Source: an uncultured Collinsella sp.
GTDB lineage: Bacteria > Actinomycetota > Coriobacteriia > Coriobacteriales > Coriobacteriaceae
Direction of reading: 5' to 3'
DNA: 21,549 nucleotides
Assembly (NCBI GenBank): GCA_902479075.1
Contig: CABSNK010000027.1
Location: 1 to 21,549 of the forward strand
Part shown: positions 15,525 to 21,549 of the stretch, in pieces
How the letters are laid out: each line of letters begins with the position of its first letter
Numbering within the stretch: the first letter of the stretch is position 1
The notes under the pieces: model-generated
Databases searched by the model: none
Seen by the model: the letters and a program-made list of their open reading frames with translations, nothing else
What the model was told of the DNA's origin: nothing
Made by a program: the position numbers and the translations under genes

Positions 15525-16795
15525 TGAAACAGGAAACCAACACCGCTGCTACCACGCTCGAGCAGGTTAATGCGATGCCTGCCGCCACTTGGGGTTGGCT
15601 GCGTATGAACCAGACCAAGCTTGAGCTTTCGGACGAGCTTGCCGCCGCTCCCGCCGAGGCCGTTGAGATCGAGGGGCTGGACGAGCAGTTTGCCGGCTCG
15701 GCCGACGCCTTCGACGCCGCCATGGATGCCATGGCCGAGCGCTTCCCCGAGCGCCGCGCCTCCGCCCCCGGCGACGCCGCCGATCGTGCCCGCATCACGC
15801 CCGAGACCGAGCTCGACGTGCCCGCCACCTCTGTCTACCAGGCCGGCGCCATCAAGCTCGAGGAGGAGCTCTCCCCTGCCGAGGCCTTCGAGACCGGCAT
15901 GGGCGAGGCTGCCTATACCTACCTGGCCGACCACGCCACCAAGCGCATCGTCATCGATGTGTCCGCATACAAGCACGCCACGGTTACCGTGCGCGTGAGC
16001 GGTGTCGATGCAGCGGTTGCGATTGCCGCCATCGACGTCGTCGCCCGCCCGCAGGCAACGCTCGACCTGCAGATCGCCCTAGACTCCCCCGTCAACGGCC
16101 AAGGCGTCGTGGGCTCCGTGCTACGCGTGTGCGCTTACGAGTACGCCACTGTCAACGTAACCTGCACGCAGACGCTCGATGACAGCTGGATCGCGCTCGA
16201 CGACACTGGTCTGTTCCTGGACGAGGGCGCGCGCGTCAACGTGCAGCACACCGTCCTGGGTGCCGGTGCCAGCGCCACCGGCCTTGCCGGCGACCTGCTG
16301 GGCGACACCGCCAAGGTAACGATCGATACCGATTACCTTGGCGCCCGCGAGCAGGTGCGCGACTTTAACTACGAGCTGCGCCACCGCGGCCGCAAGACCG
16401 AGTGCGAGATCGACGCCAACGGCGTGCTGACCGGTACGTCCAAGAAGGTCTACCGCGGCACCATCGACCTCGTGCACGGCTGCAAGGGCGCAACCGGCAC
16501 CGAGCGCGAAACCGTGCTGCTGGCCAACAAGGGCGTCGACAACAAGACCGTACCCGTCATCCTCTGCGACGAGGACGACGTCGCCGGCAACCACGGCGCC
16601 ACCATCGGTCACGTCCGTGACGAACAGCTGTTCTATCTCGCCTGCCGCGGCCTTGACCAAAACGCCGCCGAGGACCTGTTCATCCGCGCCAAGCTGGAGG
16701 ACGCCGCGCTTTCCGCCACTGACGAGCGCACCCGCGCTGCCGTCGTCCGCTTGGGCAATAACCTGATCGACAACTTTGAGGAGGAGCTCGCATGA
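15524..16795 (+). CDS. sufD: SufBCD complex subunit SufD
   Basis: The protein has 423 residues and starts in the TAATG that ends sufB. The C-terminal half has the SufB/SufD beta-helix core: RGTIDLVHGCKGATGTE (about 311-327), CDEDDVAGNHGATIGHVRDEQLFYL (348-372) and the closing RGLDQNAAEDLFIRA. His357 in the NHGATIG motif is the residue expected to face the SufB cysteine in the cluster-building interface. The N-terminal third is Ala/Glu-rich and poorly conserved, as is usual for SufD. It overlaps sufS by four bases (ATGA). Confidence 0.95.
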   Translation: MKQETNTAATTLEQVNAMPAATWGWLRMNQTKLELSDELAAAPAEAVEIEGLDEQFAGSADAFDAAMDAMAERFPERRASAPGDAADRARITPETELDVPATSVYQAGAIKLEEELSPAEAFETGMGEAAYTYLADHATKRIVIDVSAYKHATVTVRVSGVDAAVAIAAIDVVARPQATLDLQIALDSPVNGQGVVGSVLRVCAYEYATVNVTCTQTLDDSWIALDDTGLFLDEGARVNVQHTVLGAGASATGLAGDLLGDTAKVTIDTDYLGAREQVRDFNYELRHRGRKTECEIDANGVLTGTSKKVYRGTIDLVHGCKGATGTERETVLLANKGVDNKTVPVILCDEDDVAGNHGATIGHVRDEQLFYLACRGLDQNAAEDLFIRAKLEDAALSATDERTRAAVVRLGNNLIDNFEEELA

Positions 16796-18117
16796 TCGAC
16801 ACCGAGCACGTTAAATGCGACACCTGTACCGCACCGGAGCCTATGGAGCTCGACGCCAGCGACGAGGCCTCGCGCGGCTGGCCTACCGTCGACATCGAGA
16901 CCAACCCCTACAAGGCGCAGTTCCCGCTGTTCCAGCAGCACCCCGAGATCGCTTTCCTCGATAGCGCCGCCACCGCGCAGCGTCCCGCCTGCGTGCTCGA
17001 CGCCGAGCGCGACTTCTACCAGCGCATGAACGCCAACCCCCTGCGTGGCCTGTACTCACTGTCCGTCGAGGCCACCGAGGCCATCGCGAAGGTGCGCCAG
17101 CAGATCGCCGACGTCATCGGCGCCCCCCAGGCCAACGAGGTCGTCTTCACCCGCAACACGAGCGAGTCGCTCAACCTGGTCGCCAAGAGCTTTGCGCCCA
17201 CGGTCCTCGAGCCGGGCGACGAGGTCGTCATCACCATCATGGAGCACCACTCTAACCTGATCCCGTGGCAGCAGGTCTGCCGCGAGACCGGCGCCAAGCT
17301 CGTCTACCTCTACCCCACCAAGACCGGTCAGCTCACGACCGAGGAGGTTCTGTCCAAGGTGGGTCCCAAGACCAAGATCTTGGCCGTGGGTCAAGTCTCT
17401 AACGTGCTGGGCGTCGAGAACCCGGTCAAGAATCTCGGCAAGCTCGTGCACAAGTACGGCGGCTATCTGGTCGTCGACGGCGCGCAGTCGCTGCCGCACA
17501 TGCCGGTCGATGTGGCCGATCTGGGCGCCGACTTCTTTGCCTTTAGCGCGCACAAGGCCATGGGCCCCATGGGCATCGGCGTGCTGTGGGGCAAGATGGA
17601 CCTGCTCAACGCCATGCCGCCCATGCTCACCGGCGGCGAGATGATCGACTCGGTCACCGAGCAGGACGCCGTCTGGGCGCCCGTCCCCGAGAAGTTCGAG
17701 GCCGGCACGCAGGACGCCGCCGGCATCTTCGCCACGGGCGCGGCGCTTGACTACCTGGTCAACACGGTAGGCTACGAAAACATCCAGGCACGCGAGCAGG
17801 CACTCGTCCACTACCTGATGGGCGAGCTCATGCAGCTCGACTTTGTCCAGATCATCGGCTCCATCTATTGGGACAACCACCACGGCGTCGTCAGCTTTAA
17901 CGTCAAGGGCATCCACCCGCACGATGTCGCGAGCATCATGGACATGGACGGCGTTTGCATCCGCGCCGGTCACCACTGCGCGCAGCCTCTGCTCACCTGG
18001 CTGGGCGTCGAGAACCTTGCCTGCTGCCGCGCCAGCGTGGCCTTCTACAACGACAAGGCCGATATCGACAAGTTCATCGCCGGCCTGCATCACGTTTGGA
18101 GCACGTTCAATGGGTAA
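16792..18117 (+). CDS. sufS: Cysteine desulfurase SufS (with Cys-rich N-terminal extension)
   Basis: The protein has 441 residues and belongs to the group II, PLP-dependent cysteine desulfurases. AFLDSAATAQRP (54-65), EHHSNLIPWQ (151-160), VDGAQSLPHMPVD (228-240) and FSAHKAMGPMGIG (251-263) are in place. Lys255 holds the cofactor. RAGHHCAQPL (391-400) contains the catalytic Cys396. The enzyme removes sulfur from cysteine as a persulfide and hands it to SufU. Compared with ordinary SufS, it has about 40 extra N-terminal residues with a CDTC motif (Cys9, Cys12). The start overlaps sufD by four bases. No better start lies near the usual family beginning, so the extension seems real. Confidence 0.96.
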   Translation: MIDTEHVKCDTCTAPEPMELDASDEASRGWPTVDIETNPYKAQFPLFQQHPEIAFLDSAATAQRPACVLDAERDFYQRMNANPLRGLYSLSVEATEAIAKVRQQIADVIGAPQANEVVFTRNTSESLNLVAKSFAPTVLEPGDEVVITIMEHHSNLIPWQQVCRETGAKLVYLYPTKTGQLTTEEVLSKVGPKTKILAVGQVSNVLGVENPVKNLGKLVHKYGGYLVVDGAQSLPHMPVDVADLGADFFAFSAHKAMGPMGIGVLWGKMDLLNAMPPMLTGGEMIDSVTEQDAVWAPVPEKFEAGTQDAAGIFATGAALDYLVNTVGYENIQAREQALVHYLMGELMQLDFVQIIGSIYWDNHHGVVSFNVKGIHPHDVASIMDMDGVCIRAGHHCAQPLLTWLGVENLACCRASVAFYNDKADIDKFIAGLHHVWSTFNG

Positions 18118-18544
18118 TCTGTACACCTCTACCACGTTTATGGAGCACAACTCGCACCCCGACTACAAGTACGAGATGGATGCCCCCACGCACGAGCACG
18201 ACGGCATCAACCCCAGCTGCGGCGATGAGCTCACTCTGCAGCTGCGTGTCGAGAACAACGTGATCGAGGAGGCCTCCTTTACCGGTCACGGCTGCGCCAT
18301 CAGCCAGGCCAGCGCCGATATCATGGCCGACCTCATCACCGGCGAGACGGTCGAGGAAGCACGTCGTCTGGCAGAGCTTTTCCTCGCCATGATCCGTGGC
18401 GAGCAGCTCTCCGAGGAAGACCTGGAAGACCTGGACGAGGCCGCCCAGCTCCAGGACATCTCGCACATGCCCGCCCGCGTCAAATGCGCCGAGTTAGCCT
18501 GGCGCACCCTCGACGGCATGCTCACGGGACAAAATAATCAGTAG
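18110..18544 (+). CDS. sufU: Zinc-dependent sulfurtransferase SufU
   Basis: The product has 144 residues from the ATG at 18110, overlapping sufS by eight bases. A second ATG lies ten codons further in. NPSCGDEL (Cys37, Asp39), GHGCAIS (Cys62) and RVKCAELAW (Cys126) are the zinc ligands of SufU. The long, acidic insert between the second and third cysteines (about 78-120) separates it from IscU scaffolds. SufU takes the persulfide from SufS Cys396 and passes sulfur on to SufB. The last codons and stop lie within the third 29-bp inverted repeat. Confidence 0.95.
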   Translation: MGNLYTSTTFMEHNSHPDYKYEMDAPTHEHDGINPSCGDELTLQLRVENNVIEEASFTGHGCAISQASADIMADLITGETVEEARRLAELFLAMIRGEQLSEEDLEDLDEAAQLQDISHMPARVKCAELAWRTLDGMLTGQNNQ

Positions 18545-18554
18545 TAGTTGTCTC
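18526..18554. promoter_or_regulatory. 29-bp inverted repeat, site 3, overlapping the sufU stop
   Basis: GGGACAA (18526-18532), a 15-bp spacer and TTGTCTC (18548-18554) repeat the exact geometry of the two sites before sufC. It matches the reverse complement of site 2 at 23 of 29 positions and site 1 at 21. The flanking CAAATCT just beyond the right arm is also shared with site 1. One arm base differs (T for C). It spans the last sufU codons and the stop at 18542-18544. Confidence 0.55.
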
Positions 18555-18573
18555 AAATCTGAAGAATTCTGTT

Positions 18574-18613
18574 GGCCGAATCGCTTAACTTTCGCGATTC
18601 GGCCATTTTCTTT
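18574..18613 (+). terminator. Rho-independent terminator of the suf operon
   Basis: A perfect 11-bp stem, GGCCGAATCGC (18574-18584) with GCGATTCGGCC (18594-18604), has a nine-base loop and is followed by ATTTTCTTTT. It closes the plus-strand suf operon. The minus-strand gene ending at 18621 also reads into it, but the T-rich tail is missing on that side. Confidence 0.95.
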
Positions 18614-18620
18614 TCTGCCT

Positions 18621-19430
18621 TTATTTCGAGCTCTCGGCCTGCGCGTCCACCTGCGCATAAGCGCGCACAATGCGAGAAACGGTACTTTTGCCAATACCCG
18701 TATACCGCTCAATCTGACGCACCGTAAATCCGGCATCGTGCAATCCAACGATAATGGCATCGCGCCGCGCCGGCGGTGCGGCTTTAACCCCGTGGAGCGG
18801 AACCCCGAGGCTCTTCGCCAACTTGTCGGCAAAGGCGTGGCGTTCCCACTCCGTCTCTTTCATATCGCACGGCGCTGGCTCGCCGCCGCCGGACATCGCT
18901 AGCGAATAGGCAATAAAGCCCTCGGCAGAACCAAAAAGCTCAAGCACGCAAGAAGGATCGGAAAATCCCCTCGTGACATCAGCCGCATCACTGTCGTAAG
19001 CGCGCAGATGCTCCGCAAAGCTGCTCCAGGGATAACGCTCGATTAGGCTAATGCCCGCCACCTGCGGATTGGCGCACACGGAGCGAATAGCTTCCATCAC
19101 CTGCCAGTCGGTATCGAGCGAGCGGCGCTCAAAACGCTCACGAAATAGGCAGCCCGCGCGCCCAGCGCGCTTATTGAACCGACGAGCATACGTCAACAGC
19201 AGCCGCTGCATAGCAGCGCTCATTTTGTCCTCGTAATCCAAAAGCACCAGATCCACGTAGTCGCTCATGAGACACCACGCCACAATCGTCACCTGGGCAT
19301 CGCGGCAGCAGTCGCGCATCAGTTCCAAAAACTCCCACCGGTCCTCGCCGCTCTCAAAGATCAACTGCCCGCCCATACCGCGGGCACAAACATGGTAAAA
19401 ACCGGTGATCGTTTTCCAAACGCGCTGCAT
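18621..19430 (-). CDS. Degenerate REP-associated (IS200-like) transposase with C-terminal HTH
   Basis: The protein has 269 residues; AGGGAG before the ATG supports the start. Residues 1-140 follow the Y1_Tnp / REP-associated tyrosine transposase plan: GFYHVCARGMGGQLIF (10-25), a WCLM segment (52-55) and CLFRERFERR (94-103), then ANPQVAGI (120-127) and YPWSSFAEH. The catalytic parts are lost: the usual MPNHVHL is MSDYVDL, so both HUH histidines are Tyr58 and Asp60. The active-site tyrosine four residues before the NP is Ser117. Residues about 222-257 form a helix-turn-helix (GFTVRQIERYTGIGKSTVSRIV). It may be a decayed element or a protein kept as a DNA binder. The frame is intact, which favours the second. 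No terminal inverted repeats were identified. Confidence 0.75.
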   Translation of the reverse strand: MQRVWKTITGFYHVCARGMGGQLIFESGEDRWEFLELMRDCCRDAQVTIVAWCLMSDYVDLVLLDYEDKMSAAMQRLLLTYARRFNKRAGRAGCLFRERFERRSLDTDWQVMEAIRSVCANPQVAGISLIERYPWSSFAEHLRAYDSDAADVTRGFSDPSCVLELFGSAEGFIAYSLAMSGGGEPAPCDMKETEWERHAFADKLAKSLGVPLHGVKAAPPARRDAIIVGLHDAGFTVRQIERYTGIGKSTVSRIVRAYAQVDAQAESSK

Positions 19431-19822
19431 GGCGCTCCCTTCGCCGGGATCTGCTTACCATCCAATACATCACGATTGAAACGTGCCATCAAAACATTCA
19501 CGCAAAATGGCACCCGTCGACGGTAAAAGGCGGCAAACCGATGGCGAACGGCAATATAGCCACAGGTCAAGCAACGCTGTCTTGCCAAAAGCTTGACCAC
19601 AACCGAGCTCCTTCAACGGACCGCACAACCACAAACAGTTTAGTTAAATCGTTTCAATTGAAAGTTCCGCGCTTCTCGCTACGAAAACTGAGCCGTTCGC
19701 CGAATATTCCGTGCATTTCGCGGTATTATAGGGGCTGCATGTCATGTCCCTTTCGAAGGGTCGCCCGGCAATCGCCAGCCACGACCCCCAGACGGGACGC
19801 CAACACGATAGAGAGGAGAGGC
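19431..19822. other. Intergenic region with inverted repeats and the promoter of the NifU-like gene
   Basis: I see no convincing gene in these 390 bases. Three inverted repeats stand out: GTGCCAT/ATGGCAC (19483-19489, 19507-19513); GGTCAAGC/GCTTGACC (19565-19572, 19591-19598) with an 18-base loop; and the 12-bp perfect palindrome TTTCAATTGAAA (19652-19663). A likely -10 TATTAT (19724-19729) serves the plus-strand gene at 19823, leaving a leader of about 88 bases. No good -35 is visible. Confidence 0.45.
19565..19598. repeat. Inverted repeat with 8-bp perfect arms
   Basis: GGTCAAGC and GCTTGACC enclose 18 bases. It is about 135 bp upstream of the RAYT-like gene and 225 bp before the NifU-like gene. 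There is no T-run beside it, so it is not an ordinary terminator. A protein-binding site or a REP-like palindrome is possible. Confidence 0.4.
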
Positions 19823-20557
19823 ATGCAGTACTCACAGGAAGTGGAGAACATGTGCCCCGTTGCCAAGGGTGCATACCACGGCCCCGCACCCATCCCCGAG
19901 GAGGGCAAGTGGGTCCAGGCTAAGGAGATTTCCGACATCTCCGGTCTTACGCACGGTGTGGGTTGGTGCGCACCTCAGCAGGGCGCCTGCAAGCTCACGC
20001 TGAACGTCAAGGACGGCATCATCGAGGAGGCCCTCGTTGAGACCATCGGCTGCTCGGGCATGACCCACTCTGCCGCCATGGCTTCCGAGATCCTTCCCGG
20101 CAAGACCATCCTCGAGGCCCTCAACACCGACCTCGTCTGCGACGCCATCAACGTTGCTATGCGCGAGATCTTCCTGCAGATCGTTTACGGCCGCAGCCAG
20201 ACCGCGTTCTCCGAGGGCGGCCTGCCCGTGGGCGCCTCCCTCGACGACCTCGGCAAGGGCCTTCGCTCTCAGGTCGGCACCATGTTCGGCACCAAGGCCA
20301 AGGGCGCTCGTTACCTCGAGCTCGCTCAGGGCTACGTCACCCGCATGGCCCTCAACGACAAGAACGAGATCATCGCATTCGAGTTCCTGAACCTCGGTAA
20401 GTTCACCGACGCCGTCAAGGCCGGCAAGACCCCCGAGGAGGCCATCGCTGGCGCTATGGGCCACTATGGTCAGTGGGAGAACGCTGCCAAGTACATCGAC
20501 CCGCGCACCGACGAGGAGACTCACTCCGTCGCCAGCGTGTTCCCGGTTCACGAGTAG
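19823..20557 (+). CDS. NifU/IscU-like Fe-S scaffold-related protein, partner of GGGtGRT protein
   Basis: The protein has 244 residues. The frame is open upstream to 19541, but GAGGAGAGG just before the ATG at 19823 and the start MQYSQEVENMCPVAKGAYHG decide the start. Residues about 45-125 resemble the IscU/NifU-N fold, with GWCAPQQGAC (Cys49, Cys56), TIGCSGMTHS (Cys77) and LVCDAIN (Cys106) near the scaffold cysteine positions. Cys11 is an extra. The C-terminal part (about 140-244) has no counterpart in IscU. It is known as an Fe-S cluster assembly scaffold-type protein found beside GGGtGRT genes. The actual substrate or cluster is unknown. It is 18 bases from the next gene, so the two form an operon. 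Confidence 0.85.
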   Translation: MQYSQEVENMCPVAKGAYHGPAPIPEEGKWVQAKEISDISGLTHGVGWCAPQQGACKLTLNVKDGIIEEALVETIGCSGMTHSAAMASEILPGKTILEALNTDLVCDAINVAMREIFLQIVYGRSQTAFSEGGLPVGASLDDLGKGLRSQVGTMFGTKAKGARYLELAQGYVTRMALNDKNEIIAFEFLNLGKFTDAVKAGKTPEEAIAGAMGHYGQWENAAKYIDPRTDEETHSVASVFPVHE

Positions 20558-20575
20558 AAAGGGAGGGAAATAACT

Positions 20576-21549
20576 ATGACTGTTACGTTCGAAGGTTACG
20601 AGCGCCGCGCTGACAAGATCAACAAGTGCCTCGCCGACAACGGCATCGCCTCCCTCGAGGAAGCTCTGCAGATCTGCACCGACAAGGGCTTCAACCCGCG
20701 TGAGATCGTCAACAACACCCAGTCCATCGCCTTCCAGAACGCCGAGTGGGCCTACACCCTCGGCTGCGCTCTCGCTGTCAAGCGTGGCGCCAAGTCCGCT
20801 TCTGAGGCTGCCGCCATCATCGGCGAGGGCATCCAGGCCTTCACCGTTCCCGGCTCCGTCGCCGAGGACCGCAAGGTCGGTCTGGGCCACGGCAACCTGG
20901 GCGCCATGCTGCTCTCCGACGACACCGAGTGCTTCGCCTTCCTGGCCGGCCACGAGTCCTTCGCTGCCGCTGAGGGCGCTATCGGCCTGGCTCTGAACGC
21001 CAACAAGGCTCGCAAGAAGCCGCTGCGCGTTATCCTCAACGGTCTGGGCAAGGACGCCGCTCAAATCATCGCCCGCATCAACGGCTTCACCTACGTGAAG
21101 ACCCAGTTCGACTACTTCACGGGCGAGCTCAAGGTCGTCGAGACCATCCCCTACTCCGATGGTCCCCGCGCCGCCGTCAACTGCTACGGCGCCGACGACG
21201 TCCGCGAGGGCGTTGCCATCATGTGGCACGAGAACGTCGACATCTCGATCACCGGCAACTCCACCAACCCGACGCGCTTCCAGCACCCCGTCGCTGGCAC
21301 CTACAAGAAGGAGCGCCTCGAGGCTGGCAAGAAGTACTTCTCCGTCGCTTCTGGTGGCGGCACTGGCCGTACCCTGCACCCGGACAACATGGGCGCCGGC
21401 CCTGCCTCTTACGGCATGACCGACACCATGGGCCGTATGCACTCCGACGCCCAGTTCGCCGGTTCTTCCTCCGTGCCTGCGCACGTCGACATGATGGGTC
21501 TCATCGGCATGGGCAACAACCCCATGGTCGGTGCCACCGTCGCCTGCGC
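20576..21549 (+). CDS. GGGtGRT protein (C-terminus cut by window edge)
   Basis: The frame runs 324 residues to the window edge; members are only slightly longer, so little is missing. GGGAGGG nine bases before the ATG is the ribosome site. SGGGTGRTLHPDNMGAGP (259-276) is the naming motif. GLGHGNLGAML (102-112) and HESFAAAEGAIG (126-137) are other conserved blocks. Cysteines are at 18, 34, 64, 119, 203 and 324. No membrane segment is seen. The glycine-rich loops suggest nucleotide or cofactor binding, but no reaction has been assigned to the family as far as I know. Its constant NifU-like neighbour suggests a role with an Fe-S cluster. Confidence 0.88.
   Translation, partial: MTVTFEGYERRADKINKCLADNGIASLEEALQICTDKGFNPREIVNNTQSIAFQNAEWAYTLGCALAVKRGAKSASEAAAIIGEGIQAFTVPGSVAEDRKVGLGHGNLGAMLLSDDTECFAFLAGHESFAAAEGAIGLALNANKARKKPLRVILNGLGKDAAQIIARINGFTYVKTQFDYFTGELKVVETIPYSDGPRAAVNCYGADDVREGVAIMWHENVDISITGNSTNPTRFQHPVAGTYKKERLEAGKKYFSVASGGGTGRTLHPDNMGAGPASYGMTDTMGRMHSDAQFAGSSSVPAHVDMMGLIGMGNNPMVGATVAC

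Noticed and set aside
19361..19600. Minus-strand frame of 79 codons upstream of the RAYT-like gene
   Set aside because: It overlaps the start of the RAYT-like gene, has no recognisable domain and covers the intergenic inverted repeats.
19832..21484. Open minus-strand frame of 550 codons opposite the NifU-like and GGGtGRT genes
   Set aside because: Both plus-strand genes are clear and conserved; the reverse frame is a codon-bias shadow with low-complexity composition.

Overview
The window looks like part of the chromosome of a Coriobacteriia actinobacterium, most probably Collinsella or a close relative. The case rests on GC-rich coding sequence, a sufCBDSU-type Fe-S operon next to an Rrf2 regulator, a NifU-like/GGGtGRT gene pair, predicted AAA-ATPase family genes and sortase-anchored surface proteins. 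The genus is an inference. No rRNA, tRNA, CRISPR array or intact insertion sequence was seen.

Left part (1-3205): two cell-surface genes on the minus strand. At the edge is the N-terminus of an unrecognised secreted protein. Next is a large autolysin with an N-acetylmuramoyl-L-alanine amidase domain, three beta-rich repeats and a C-terminal glucosaminidase domain. Two of its repeats are almost identical GC-rich 264-bp blocks inside an otherwise AT-richer gene. Envelope-glycan region (3206-8049): a GT2 glycosyltransferase and an acyltransferase-3 membrane protein form a plus-strand pair. A minus-strand polytopic membrane protein converges on them and is split by a one-base frameshift. A GlfT-like glycosyltransferase follows.

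Middle (8059-12634): a predicted AAA-ATPase/DUF1703-type protein with damaged catalytic motifs; a sortase-anchored surface protein with a lysozyme-like N-domain, a good promoter and a clear terminator; and an MNT nucleotidyltransferase/HEPN toxin-antitoxin-type pair. The pair lies directly downstream of, and on the same strand as, an Rrf2 regulator carrying three cysteines.

Right part (12643-21549): the Rrf2 gene is divergent from sufC-sufB-sufD-sufS-sufU, a tightly coupled operon for Fe-S cluster assembly. SufS and SufU mobilise sulfur from cysteine, and SufBCD is the scaffold/ATPase. Two 29-bp inverted repeats with the same 7-15-7 geometry lie between rrf2 and sufC, and a third overlaps the sufU stop codon just before a strong terminator. 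Beyond lies a degenerate IS200/REP-associated transposase-like gene with an HTH tail. The window ends with a second Fe-S-related pair: a NifU/IscU-like protein and a GGGtGRT protein cut by the window edge.

The main signals worth following are the three-site operator pattern around suf, the little-understood NifU-like/GGGtGRT pair, the dead RAYT-like protein, the regulator-linked MNT-HEPN module, and the young repeats in the autolysin.
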